Assembly (NCBI GenBank): GCA_025055455.1 | Contig: JANWXD010000010.1 | Coordinates: 1 to 64,000 of the forward strand | Source: Bryobacteraceae bacterium | GTDB lineage: Bacteria; Acidobacteriota; Terriglobia; Bryobacterales; Bryobacteraceae | Direction of reading: 5' to 3' | Length of the DNA stretch: 64,000 bases | Shown: positions 35,689 through 46,200 of the stretch, piece after piece | Layout: the number at the start of each line of letters is the position of its first letter | Numbering within the stretch: the stretch's first letter is position 1 | Notes under the pieces: generated by a model | Seen by the model: the letters and a program-made list of their open reading frames with translations, nothing else | What the model was told of the DNA's origin: nothing | The model's database searches: none | Translations under genes and position numbers: made by a program

Positions 35689-36110
35689 GACCGCTCCGCC
35701 AGTTCGAAGATGTTTCGCCGGGTTTCATACAGCCGAATGCCCGCCAAGCGCGTCCTGGCCAGCGTCTCGGGCCAGCGCGCGAGCAGGCGCTGGCGGATGA
35801 GCCGCAGCAGGTTTTCCGTCGTCGGCGGCGCATCGGAGAATTCGGCGACTTCGGCGTTGAGGTTGCGATGGTCCAGGCAAGCGAGCACTTCTTGGGCGAC
35901 GAGCCGATCCAGGACCGCCGGATTCGCCACTCGCCCGGTGGCCTCATCGAGCGGCCCGGCCACGCTCACCTCGAGCACGTAATCATGCCCGTGCCCGTGG
36001 GGATTGTTGCACTTGCCGTAGAGTTGCTGATTGGCCTCTTGGGAAAAAGCCGCGGCATGCAGCCGGTGGGCCGCTGCAAAGCGGTAGCGGCGCGTCAGAC
36101 GGAGGATCAT
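35685..36110 (-). CDS. 6-pyruvoyl-tetrahydropterin synthase family (QueD/PTPS), PTPS-II-like motif
   Basis: [40 protein letters not shown]; catalytic Cys in CNNPHGHGH present; overlaps folE start. Confidence 0.88.
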   Translation of the reverse strand: MILRLTRRYRFAAAHRLHAAAFSQEANQQLYGKCNNPHGHGHDYVLEVSVAGPLDEATGRVANPAVLDRLVAQEVLACLDHRNLNAEVAEFSDAPPTTENLLRLIRQRLLARWPETLARTRLAGIRLYETRRNIFELAERS

Positions 36111-36520
36111 GCGCTCTCCCCGAAGTAGTCCGCCCAAAGATCCTCGGTCTCGTAGACGCGCACCGCATGCAGGCGCACGCGGCCGTTGAAATGCGGCGTG
36201 AGACGCCGCCAAATTTCCACCGCCAAATTCTCGGGCGTGGGCACGACGCGGTCGAATGGGGGAACCTCGGCGTTCAGGAAGCGATGGTCCATCGGCTCCA
36301 CCACCTCTTGCCGCAGGATCTCTTTGAGTTGCTTGAGGTCGAGCACCATGCCGGTGAGCGGGTCCGGCTCCCCTTCGAGCGTGACTTCCACCAGGAAGTT
36401 GTGGCCGTGGCCGTGCGGGTTGGCCGCGGGCCCGTAAAGCGCCCGGTTGGCCTCCTCGTCCAGATCCGGCCGGCGGCACACATGAGCCGCCGAGAACTCC
36501 ACTCGTCGCGTCACGAACAT
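36107..36520 (-). CDS. 6-pyruvoyl-tetrahydropterin synthase-like paralogue lacking the catalytic Cys
   Basis: VEFSAAHVCRRPDLDEEANRALYGPAANPHGHGHNFLVEV; the Cys of CNNPHGHGH is Ala here; ATGA overlap with downstream paralogue. Confidence 0.85.
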   Translation of the reverse strand: MFVTRRVEFSAAHVCRRPDLDEEANRALYGPAANPHGHGHNFLVEVTLEGEPDPLTGMVLDLKQLKEILRQEVVEPMDHRFLNAEVPPFDRVVPTPENLAVEIWRRLTPHFNGRVRLHAVRVYETEDLWADYFGESA

Positions 36521-36645
36521 GTCCAAATATTAAGATGCCCGAACAGCCCTGGCGATTCCAGGAGCGGCGGTCCAAAACACCGTAAGGAATGCTGGCTGAA
36601 GTTCGGAGGCTTGGTTCGTTACGCTTAGAATTATAAGAAGATTTC

Positions 36646-37167
36646 ATGGCGAGCGTCAAAACCGAGCGGCTTCTTCAAGCCATCATCGCTGTCTGTCTTG
36701 TCGGGCTGGGCTACGTCATCGCCGACGCGCTGCGGGAGAAAGTGGTGGGCGTCGGCGACACGGCCCCGGATTTTTCCATCATCACCGATAGCGGCCGGCG
36801 CATTTCCCGATCGGACTTCGGCGGCAAGCTGCTGGTGCTGAACTTCTGGGCGACGTGGTGTCCGCCGTGCGTCGAGGAGATGCCGTCGCTCGAGGAATTC
36901 CACAGGCGCTTGGCGCCGTCGGGGGTGGTCGTGTTGGGCATCAGCGTGGACCAGAACGAGCGAGCTTACCGGGCCTTCCTCGAACGCGCCCGCGTGACGT
37001 TCGCCACGGCGCGCGACCCGGAGGCGCGCATCAGCGCCGAGTACGGCACGTTCAAGTACCCGGAGACGTACATCATTGACCGAAGCGGCAAGGTCGTGAT
37101 CAAACATATCGGTCCGAGAGATTGGACGGACGAGCAAATCATCCGCAATGTCCGCGCCTTGCTCTGA
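36646..37167 (+). CDS. TlpA/ResA-like thioredoxin-fold protein
   Basis: N-terminal TM anchor, GDTAPDFSIITDSGRRISRSDFGGKLLVLNFWATWCPPCVEEMPSL. Confidence 0.9.
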   Translation: MASVKTERLLQAIIAVCLVGLGYVIADALREKVVGVGDTAPDFSIITDSGRRISRSDFGGKLLVLNFWATWCPPCVEEMPSLEEFHRRLAPSGVVVLGISVDQNERAYRAFLERARVTFATARDPEARISAEYGTFKYPETYIIDRSGKVVIKHIGPRDWTDEQIIRNVRALL

Positions 37168-37173
37168 GGCGGC

Positions 37174-38604
37174 ATGATTCCTGCTTCGGTCAAACGGCAA
37201 ATCGCCGCGATCGTCGGGCCACGGGGCCTGCTGGACCGCCCCGAGGACCTGATGCTCTACGAATACGACGGCAGTGTGGACAAGGCACGCCCGGAGCTGG
37301 TCGTTTTCCCCCGCACCACCGAGGAGGTCGCCGCGGTGGTCAGGATCGCCGCCGAGCACGGTATCCCGGTGGTGGGGCGCGGGGCCGGCACGGGCTTAAG
37401 CGGAGGCGCCATCCCCGTCGCCGGCGGCATCGTGCTTTCCTTCGCACGCATGGACCGCATCCTGGAAATCGACATTCCGAACGAACGCGCGGTGGTTCAG
37501 GCCGGGGTGGTGAACCTTGACATCAGCTTGGCGGCGCAGCCGTATGGCTATTTCTATGCGCCGGATCCCTCCAGCCAGAAAGCGTGCACCATCGGAGGCA
37601 ACGTAGCGGAAAACGCCGGTGGTCCCCACACGCTGGCCTATGGGGTCACGACCAACCATGTTCTGGGACTCGAAGCTGTGTTGGCGGACGGCACGGTGGT
37701 GTCGACCGGCGGCAAGGAGGTGGACCTGCCCGGCTACGACCTGACGGGTTTCTTTACCGGCTCCGAAGGGACGCTGGCGCTAGTGACCAAGGTCATCGTG
37801 CGGCTCGTGCGAATGCCGGAGACGATCAAGACGGCGCTAGCGATTTATGACTCCACGGAAGGCGCGGGTCGAACCGTCAGCGAACTGACGGCACGGGCCA
37901 TCATTCCGGTGGCGCTGGAAATGCTGGACGGGGTGATGCTTCGTATGGTCGAGGAGGCGACGCACGCTGGCTACCCCAAGGACGCGGCTGCGGTCCTGTT
38001 GATCGAGCTGGAAGGCTTGCGGGAAGCCGTCGAGGAGCAGATCGAGCACGTGCGAGAGGTGTGCCTGGCCTGCGGGGCGCGGGAGTTCCGCATCGCCCGG
38101 TCTGCCCAAGAGCGCGAATTGCTGTGGAAAGGGCGGAAGAACGCTTTCGGCGCGGTGGGACGTGTCAGTCCGTTTTACTACGTGCAGGACGGCGTCGTGC
38201 CCCGCACGCAGATCGCCCCGACGCTGCGCTTTATCGGGCAGGTGGCGGAAAAGTACGGCCTGGAAATTAGCAATATTTTTCACGCCGGCGACGGTAATCT
38301 GCATCCGATCATCCTGTTCGATGCGCGCAAGCCCGGAGATCTGGACAAGGCGCGCGCCGCGGGGGAGGAGATCCTCGAGTATTGCATCGCCGCGGGTGGC
38401 TCGATCACGGGCGAGCATGGCGTGGGGATGGAGAAGAAAGAGCTGATGCCGAAGCTTTTCAGCGACGATACGCTGGAGACGATCCGCGATTTGAAGAAGC
38501 TGTTCGATCCTGCCTGCCTGCTCAACCCGGGCAAGCTGCTGCCGACCGGGAAAGGCTGCCTGGAGATTCGCCATCCGGCGCTGGGCCGGGATCTGGTCTT
38601 CTGA
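37174..38604 (+). CDS. glcD: FAD-linked oxidase, GlcD-like (glycolate/D-lactate dehydrogenase family)
   Basis: VVGRGAGTGLSGGAIPVAGGIVLSFARMDRIL, GGNVAENAGGPHTLAYGVTTNHVLGLEAVL, ITGEHGVGMEKK, FDPACLLNPGKLLP. Confidence 0.88.
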   Translation: MIPASVKRQIAAIVGPRGLLDRPEDLMLYEYDGSVDKARPELVVFPRTTEEVAAVVRIAAEHGIPVVGRGAGTGLSGGAIPVAGGIVLSFARMDRILEIDIPNERAVVQAGVVNLDISLAAQPYGYFYAPDPSSQKACTIGGNVAENAGGPHTLAYGVTTNHVLGLEAVLADGTVVSTGGKEVDLPGYDLTGFFTGSEGTLALVTKVIVRLVRMPETIKTALAIYDSTEGAGRTVSELTARAIIPVALEMLDGVMLRMVEEATHAGYPKDAAAVLLIELEGLREAVEEQIEHVREVCLACGAREFRIARSAQERELLWKGRKNAFGAVGRVSPFYYVQDGVVPRTQIAPTLRFIGQVAEKYGLEISNIFHAGDGNLHPIILFDARKPGDLDKARAAGEEILEYCIAAGGSITGEHGVGMEKKELMPKLFSDDTLETIRDLKKLFDPACLLNPGKLLPTGKGCLEIRHPALGRDLVF

Positions 38605-38676
38605 AACGAAACACGCCGGCGACGCTCCGCGGCGCCGAAAGCCCGACGCGTAGGGGCCCGGCGCCGCCGTCGTACG

Positions 38677-40200
38677 CTACCGGGCCGTAGGCGCGCGGGC
38701 GGCCCGGTTGGTTGCCTGCAAGGCCAGCATCTGGGCCTGGCGGGCGTAATCGAGGGCCTCGTTGAGCTCTCTGAAGACCTCCTCCGGGTTGTGGAAGCCC
38801 ATGCTATTTTCGGAAACCGCCAGGTTCTCCCAACGCACATGCGCCCACTGGTGCAGTTGGACCGCACGTTGGAGGAGCGCGCCATCCACGGGCGTGCCTT
38901 GCTGAGAGGCTTGTTTTGCAGCGGCGATGGCGTCAATACTCTCGCTCAGCGCTTGCTGCACCCGCTGTTGCGCAGCATTGACGTGCTGCTGCACGCGCAA
39001 CACCTGGGCCCTCAGAACCTCCGGCGTCACCGTGTGGCACTGAGCGCACGGAAAGGCGCCGAGTGACTGCTGATTGAGGTGCCGGTCAATATAGCGCAGC
39101 GGCGAGACCAGCCAGTGCGAGGTTACCTGGCGCCCGTTGAAAGTCACCTTGGGCATGTGACAAGTGACGCAGGACGCCCCGGCGCGCTCGTACTTGCTCT
39201 CCCAAAACAGCTCCGTCTCCGGATGCTGGCTCTTGATCAGCGGTTCGTTGAGGAGGCTGTGGACCCAGTCCTGCTGGTAGTTGAACGCCTTCCGGTAATA
39301 GTCATCGAGGTCTCGAACTTTGCGCCAGCTAAAGACAAAGCGCACCTGTTTGTCTGCGCCGGGGCCGCACACGTATTCCACGTGGCACTGGGCGCAGACG
39401 AGAATCGCCTTCTGCTGGCTGTCGGCGTCCTCGAAGCGACGCGCGTTCTTCTCCGGCCAGTAGGGGTTCACGCCGCGCTCCGCGATGGCCGCCTCCAGCC
39501 CCTTGTTGATGACGCGGAGACGCGCGCCGTGAGGATCATGGCACTGCGTGCAAGAGGCGCCGTAGTCGAGCATCTCTTTGGGAATCCGCGCTATGACGTC
39601 CTCCCACTTGGCGGACTCGACCAATGTGACACCCTTCCACTGCCGGCCCCAGTAGTACGCCACCGGCGTGGCCTTGCAGTTCAAACAGGCGGCGTTTTTC
39701 GGGCGCTTCACGTCAATGTGGTCCCGAAGAATGAACTTGTGCGAGCGGTCCTCGTTGTACTCCTTGGTGAAGCCGTGGCCAGCGACGATCTTGTTGTAGA
39801 GGGGAAAATCCTTTGTCTTGGGGTGTGCCTGTGGATCTGCGGGCGTGCCCCCGAATTGGCCGGGCGTACCCGCTTCGCTCATGAAATAGGTCTCATACTG
39901 AAACCGGTGGCAAACCCCGCAGCTTTCCGCACGGAAGTCCACGACGGGCAGCACCTTGGAAGGATCCTGCGCCTTACGGTGCTCGTCGGCTCGCGCGTGG
40001 CATAGCGAGCAACTCAGGCCGCGGTGCGCGCTCTCGGCGTGGGACTCGGCAAAGTCCGAGTGACAAGGGCTGCAGGTCTCCCGTTCCGCGCCCACACCCG
40101 GATTGTCAAGCGCCGGGCCTTGAGCTTGCCAGGCGGACCAAGCCAAGAAGCCGAAGAGGGGGACGAAAAGCATGAGGCACAACGTGGAGCATCGCGGCAT
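38677..40200 (-). CDS. Octaheme c-type cytochrome, octaheme nitrite reductase (ONR/TvNiR)-like
   Basis: Heme motifs in order CSPCH, CSLCH, CGVCH, CLNCK, CTQCH, CAQCH, CVTCH, CAQCH; NrfA-type active site CHVEY...KSQHPE; RBS GGGAGG before ATG 40200. Confidence 0.88.
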   Translation of the reverse strand: MPRCSTLCLMLFVPLFGFLAWSAWQAQGPALDNPGVGAERETCSPCHSDFAESHAESAHRGLSCSLCHARADEHRKAQDPSKVLPVVDFRAESCGVCHRFQYETYFMSEAGTPGQFGGTPADPQAHPKTKDFPLYNKIVAGHGFTKEYNEDRSHKFILRDHIDVKRPKNAACLNCKATPVAYYWGRQWKGVTLVESAKWEDVIARIPKEMLDYGASCTQCHDPHGARLRVINKGLEAAIAERGVNPYWPEKNARRFEDADSQQKAILVCAQCHVEYVCGPGADKQVRFVFSWRKVRDLDDYYRKAFNYQQDWVHSLLNEPLIKSQHPETELFWESKYERAGASCVTCHMPKVTFNGRQVTSHWLVSPLRYIDRHLNQQSLGAFPCAQCHTVTPEVLRAQVLRVQQHVNAAQQRVQQALSESIDAIAAAKQASQQGTPVDGALLQRAVQLHQWAHVRWENLAVSENSMGFHNPEEVFRELNEALDYARQAQMLALQATNRAARAPTAR

Positions 40201-40554
40201 CTGACACCTCCCTGTATTGCTCAGCTCGGCACCCGGAACCCGCGCCGTCACAGGCGCTGCCAGTCACGCTTTGCCGGCAAACACCGGATATTTCGGATCC
40301 GCGGCTATTATATGACGGTCCTCGGATCGCGCTGACGAAGCTCTCGCCTAGTCCGGCCAGTGCGACATCGCACCAGCCGCTTGGCCTTCGCTGCAGCGCG
40401 AGCTGAGGCCACGCCCTGCAAGCCGAACAGGGGTCACGGTCGACTCACTTTTGCGTAGCGAACCTCTTGGTTCTCGTGGGTAAAGGTGCGGGCTCAAATG
40501 GTCGTCTCGCGGCGCGCGGTCCCGCTGGCGGGTGTCCCCATGCCCGTGCCGCCC

Positions 40555-41169
40555 TCACATCGCGGTTCCCATTCCGTCGTCTACGATCCTTCCTTCAAAC
40601 AGGCGCACGGTGCGGCTGGCGTAGTCGGCGTAGCGCGGGTCATGGGTGACCATGCAGATGATCGAGCCCGCGCGGGGCAGCTCGCGCAGCAGCGCCACCA
40701 CGGCCTCGCCGGTGCGGGAGTCCAGGTTCCCGGTCGGCTCGTCGGCCAGCGGGAGGGACGGCCGCCCCACGATGGCGCGGGCCACGGCCACCCGCTGCTG
40801 CTCGCCGCCGGAAAGCTGCATGGGATAGTGCCGGACGCGTGGGACACGCCTACCTGCGCCAGCGCCTCCAGAACGCGGGCTTTCCGCTCCTTGCGCGGCA
40901 TGCCACGGCAAGTCCGGGGCAGCTCCACGTTTTTCGTACACCGTCAAGTCGCCGATGAGGTTGAAGGCCTGGAAGATGAACCCAATTTCGCGATTACGCA
41001 GCCGCGCGCGTTCGGCCGCCTTGAGTCCCTCCACGGCCCGGCCCTTCAGGTAAGACGGTCCGCGCGTGGGTCCATCCAGCAGCCCGAGGATCGAAAGCAG
41101 CGTGGATTTACTCGATCCGGAAGGTCCGGCCACCGAGACAAACTCGTGTTCGTAAATTGCCAGATTCAC
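40555..41169 (-). pseudogene. MacB/LolD-type ABC transporter ATPase, frameshifted
   Basis: Walker A altered to [26 protein letters not shown] and [10 protein letters not shown] present; middle segment (VELPRTCRGMPRKERKARVLEALAQVGVSH) lies in another frame (ORF 40581-40928), implying two frameshifts. Confidence 0.75.
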
Positions 41170-41277
41170 GTCGGAGAGTGCATGGGTCTCCAGTTCCTCG
41201 GTCTGGTTGACTTTGGTGACGCCCTCCAGACGGATCAGCGCCTCCTGGGGCGGCCTGGCCGGCGTTGCGTTGCCGGT

Positions 41278-41921
41278 TCACTCAAGACGGACACGGTCGT
41301 AGGCCTCCCACTGCGACATCTCGGAAACGATCACGCTCTGGCCCGCCTCCAAGCCGTTCAGCACCTCGATGGTGGTGACGGAAGTGCGCCCCAACCGCGC
41401 CTGTACGCGGCTGGCTTGCCGTCCGGCTCGAGGCGAAACAGACTGACCACGCCGCCGGGCTGGCCGAAGACGGGCCGTTCGACGTAGAGGATATCGCGGA
41501 TGTTTTTGACCTCGATGATGCCGTCGACGCTGAGATCGGGCCGCGCCCCGGGCGGCAGAGCGCCCTCGAGGCGCACCTCCACCGTAACGGCGCCCTCGCG
41601 CACCGGCGGGTCTACGCGCACCACGCGGCCAGGGATGGTGCCGTTTCGGGCATCCACGATCACCCGCTGCCCGACCTGGATGTCTTTAGCCTGCGTCTCC
41701 GGAACCTTGAGCTCTGCCTTGAGCTGCGCGGGCTGCGCCACCTTGGCGAGCACCGTTCCGGCGGCCACTCGCTGCCCCACCGGGACGGCAACCTCTCGAA
41801 GCACGCCCAAACTTCCGGCGCGCACGTGCAGAGCCGCCACCTGATCCTGCTTCAAGCCCGCCAGCACCTGCAGTCTCTGAATTTGCGCCTGCTGTACCCC
41901 CAACGGGGCGCGCTGCTCCAA
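41278..41921 (-). pseudogene. MacA/HlyD-type periplasmic adaptor, N-truncated and frameshifted
   Basis: LREVAVPVGQRVAAGTVLAKVAQPAQLKAELKVPETQAKDIQVGQRVIVDARNGTIPGRVVRVDPPVREGAVTVEV...; the C-terminus RVQARLGRTSVTTIEVLNGLEAGQSVIVSEMSQWEAYDRVRLE* continues in a different frame to 41278. Confidence 0.75.
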
Positions 41922-42546
41922 TCACGCCCCCAGCTCGCGCCCGGGAAAGCGCCACTGGCACTGCGTGCTGGTGCCGGACTCGGCGAGCGCGGCGGAACGG
42001 CGGTGGTTTGTGAGCATGGAGACATTGCTGGCTCGGCTGGCTACGGAGCTGGGCCTGCCTCTTGCCCCGAACGCGGAAGCGGTGGGCGCGGAGGCATACT
42101 GCACTCCAGCCCGCGGAGGTACTGGCCCAGATGCGTCGCCTGCTCGTCCAGCCGCAATCGTAGCCACAGCGGGAAACTTCGTCCATGCAACTCCCGCAGC
42201 ACTCCGTGGAGCTGGCCCCCGTTCTGCCTCGCCGGCGGATACCGGTAAACTCCCGTAGCCGGATCGCGCATTCCCGCCAACCAGACCAGACGCGCAACTG
42301 GATTGGGCTGCTCGCGAACGGTCTCACGCACTACGGCCTAAAGCCTCTCGCGGACCGCCCCTTACTGGCAGAACCTCGGTCGCCAGGGGACCGGCAACTC
42401 CTCTGCCAGACGCCTACGAGCCTGAGTGCTTCAATAATCTATGGACATCGGGATCCCGGCTACGCCTGCGGAGTGTCCGGCTGCGGGATTTCAGTCTTCG
42501 CCAGCGGACACGCGCTTGCGCGCCTCACACGCGCCGGAGGGGCTTG

Positions 42547-43143
42547 TCACCTCGCTGCGTAGGCGCGGAGCAACGCGAAGATGATGCCCGACAGCACCGC
42601 GATATGACCCACCCAGAAGGCGAAGGACCATTTCAGCAGGTCGACTTTGACGCTGTGGATCTCGCTCCGTAAGGCCTGTTCCGTGCGGTGAAGGTCGTCC
42701 TTGAAGCGCCCCTCCAACTGACGAATCTCTTCCCGAAGCTCGGTCTCTACCCGCCCGATCTCTTTCCGAAGCTCGGTCTCTACGCGCCCGATCTCCTCCC
42801 GAAGCTCGGTCTGCACTCGTCCGATCTGCTCCCGGAGCTCGGTCTCCACCCGCCCGATCTCTTCCTGAAGCTCGGTCTGCACGCGCCCGATCTCTGCCTG
42901 AAGCTCGGTCTGCACGCGCTCGATCTCTTCCCGAAGCTTGGTCTCCACCTCACGGATCTCTTCCCGCAGCTCCGCCTCCGCCCGTCGTAGGTCTTCCTTC
43001 AGCGCCAGTTCGGTCCGCTGCAAATCCTCTTTAGTTGCGGCCCGGTGCTCGACGCTGGTTTCGATAAATTCCAATAGCGAGCGGGCCTCCTCTTCACCCA
43101 GCTTCGGCCTCAGCTTTTCGTAGACCTCCAGGACCGTGGGCAT
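42547..43143 (-). CDS. Coiled-coil protein with C-terminal TM helix, DUF1640/CCDC90 (MCUR1)-like
   Basis: MPTVLEVYEKLRPKLGEEEARSLLEFIETSVEHRAATKEDLQRTELALKEDL, 11-residue repeats (ELREEIGRVET), C-terminal LLKWSFAFWVGHIAVLSGIIFALLRAY. The longer ORF to 43941 is an extension. Confidence 0.75.
   Translation of the reverse strand: MPTVLEVYEKLRPKLGEEEARSLLEFIETSVEHRAATKEDLQRTELALKEDLRRAEAELREEIREVETKLREEIERVQTELQAEIGRVQTELQEEIGRVETELREQIGRVQTELREEIGRVETELRKEIGRVETELREEIRQLEGRFKDDLHRTEQALRSEIHSVKVDLLKWSFAFWVGHIAVLSGIIFALLRAYAAR
42739..42969. repeat. In-frame 33-bp tandem repeat, about 7 degenerate copies
   Basis: Consensus CTCGGTCTCTACCCGCCCGATCTCTTCCCGAAG, encoding an 11-residue coiled-coil repeat on the minus strand. 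Confidence 0.85.
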
Positions 43144-43278
43144 TGGTTCACCGAACAGTATATCGTGGCGCCCGCACCAGCCGGGCGCCGAAGGTTCGAT
43201 CGCGCTCCCAAGGCGACGCGAACCGGCAGCGCCAGAGGCGTGCTTCGCCCGCGGCGACAGCAGGGTATATTCATACCG

Positions 43279-46200
43279 ATGCGTCGAAAACTTCTGCTGG
43301 GCTGCCTGTGCGCGCTGGCGGCTTGGTACGCGCCGGCGCAACCCCCCGACCTGAAGCCGCTCGAAGGGCTTGCGTGGCGCTTTATCGGCCCGGCCATCAT
43401 GGGAGGGCGCGTCACGGACGTGGAAGGTGTGCCGGGTGACCCTGCCGTGATCTACGCCGGATTCGCGAGCGGCGGCCTCTGGAAAAGCACCAACGGGGGC
43501 CATTCCTGGACGCCGATTTTCGAGGACCAAGGGACGTACTCGATCGGAGATATCGCCCTGGAGCCCGGCAATCCGGAGGTGGTCTGGGTCGGCACCGGGG
43601 AATCCAACACGCGCAACAGCGTCAGCTTCGGTGACGGGGTGTACAAATCCACCGACGGCGGCAAGACTTGGCGCCACCTCGGGCTCAAGGAGACGGAACG
43701 TATCTCGCGGGTGCTGGTGCACCCCAGTGATCCGGATACGGTCTGGGTCGGCGCCTTGGGCCATGCCTTCGGCCCGCACCCGGAGCGCGGCGTCTTCCTC
43801 ACCCGCGACGGCGGCCGCACATGGCACAAGACGCTCCACATCGACGAACATCACGGCGTGTCCGACATGGACGTGGATCCGCGGAACCCGAATATCGTCT
43901 TCGCCGCGATGTGGAAGTTCGAGCGCAAACCCTGGACCCACACCTCAGGCAGCGAGCAGGGCGGCGTCTTCCGCTCACACGACGGCGGCCAGACGTGGAA
44001 GAAGCTCGAAAAGGGCCTGCCCAAGCTGATGGGACGCATCGGCGTCAAGGTGGCGCCCAGCAACCCGCGAGTGGTGTACGTCATCGCGGAAAGCAAAGAC
44101 GGGACACTGTTTCGCTCCGACGACGGCGGCGACAGTTTCCGCAAGGTCAGCGACGATCGGGAGATTGTTTCGCGCGGATTCTACTACGCGGACCTGCGCG
44201 TGGATCCCTCCAACGAGAACCGCCTGTACGCTCTGGCGACGCGCCTCTTCCTCTCCGTGGACGGCGGCAAGACGTGGAAGTCCATCACCGGCGGCACGCA
44301 CGTGGATTATCACGCTCTCTGGATCGATCCCGTCAACCCGAAGCGCCTCTGGCAGGGCAACGACGGGGGGCTGGCCGTTTCCCACGACGGCGGCGAGACC
44401 TGGCAGGCAGTCTACAACATCGCGCTCGGGCAGTTTTATCAGATCCACGCGGACAACCGCCAGCCGTTCTATTACGTCATGGGTGGGCTTCAGGACAACG
44501 GAAGTTGGACCGGCCCATCGCGCACGCGCGAGCCCGCGGGCATCCTCAACGACGACTGGCGCCTGGTTTCCTTCGGCGACGGATTTTATATCTTCAACCA
44601 CCCGGATGAGCCCGATTTGTATCTGAGCGAATCGCAAGGGGGCCGGGTGGTGCGTACCGACCTGCGCACGCGGGAGCAGCAGTCGGTGGCCGTCGAAGCG
44701 GTCGGCACGGCAGGCGGCGGCGCGGCCGAGGCCCGGTACCGATTCAACTGGAATGCGCCTCTGGTGCCGTCTCCGCACGACAAGAACACGGTCTACACGG
44801 CAGGCAACGTCGTGTTCCGATCCACGGATTTTGGCAGGACCTGGCGGGCCATCAGCCCGGATCTCACCACCGATGACAAAGAGAAGCAGAAACCGGCGGG
44901 AGGCCCGGTCTGGTTCGACAACTCCACGGCGGAATACCACTGCACTGTGCTGAGCCTAGCCGAATCGCCGGTGAAGCCTGGCATGATCTGGGCGGGCACC
45001 GACGACGGGAATCTGCAATTGACCACCGACGGCGGCAAGAGTTGGCGGAACCTCATCGGCAACGTGCCCGGCATTCCGCCCCACTCGCCGGTGTCTCACA
45101 TCGAACCCTCGTGGACCTCGCCGGAGGTGGCTTACGTGGCCTTCGACCGGCACATGTTCGATGACTTCCGCCCGTATATCTTCAAGACGGAAGACGGCGG
45201 GCGAACCTGGACGCGCATTTCGGGCGATCTGCCCGCGAAAGCCTATGTGCACATCGTGCGCGAGGACCCGAGGAACCCCAAATTGCTGTACGCCGGCACC
45301 GAGTTGGGCCTTTACGCCAGCTACGACGGCGGCAAGCATTGGCGTTTCCTGAAATTGAAGAACCTTCCGCCGGTGCCGGTGCACGACATCCTGGTGCATC
45401 CGCGGGAGAACGATTTGATTCTCGGCACGCATGGACGGAGCATCGTGATTCTGGACGACGCGACGCCGGTGCAACAGTGGAGTCCGGACCTAGCCAGCCG
45501 GGAGGCGCACTTGTTTCCGGTGCGGCCTGCGCTTCGCTTTGCCACGCGAATGAGCCGCTACGGGCTGGGCGGCGCGCAGTTCAAGGGACCGAACCCACCC
45601 TACGGGGCGCTGATCACGTTCTATCTCAAAGAGGACGCCCCGGAAAAAAATCCTCCGAAGATCGAGATTCTGGACGCCGCCGGCAAAGTCATCCGGACAC
45701 TGGACGAAGTCCCGCGCGGAAAAGGCGTCCACCGCGTGGCATGGGACTTGCGCATGGATCCACCCGCCAGGCGGCGACCGCCCGAAGACGACGAAGAAGA
45801 CTTCGGCGCGGGTCTCCAGGGCGTGCACGTGCTGCCGGGAACCTACACGGTTCGTTTGCGCGTCGCGGGCCGCGCGGTGGAAGAAAAGGTCGAGGTCCGC
45901 ATGGATCCGACCGTGCGCGTCACTCGCGCCGAGCTCGAAGAGCGATTCGAACTTGCGGCCAAGCTGCGGGAGATGGTGCACGAAGGCAATCGCAGCTTGA
46001 AGGCGCTCGACAGTCTCAAGCACCAGCTCGAGCAGACGGCGAAACTGTTGCAGGAGCAGGCACCAGAAAAAGCGCGGCAGATGGGGAAGACATTCGAGGA
46101 CTACCAGAAGGAGATCGCTCGAGTCACGGAGACCATCGGGCGCCCGCCAGGCGCCTCGACATTGGAGTACGGCCCGCGGGTGGTCGAGAAGCTGGTGGCG

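Noticed and set aside
41686-42331. ORFs 41686-42327 and 42041-42331 (-) as real genes
   Set aside because: No start-to-stop unit with support; they lie in the decaying macAB-like region and overlap in several frames. 42041-42331 may be a fragment of a real hypothetical but cannot be confirmed.
42739-42969. 33-bp repeats as a possible CRISPR array
   Set aside because: Units are contiguous with no spacers, in frame, and encode a coiled coil; no cas genes nearby.
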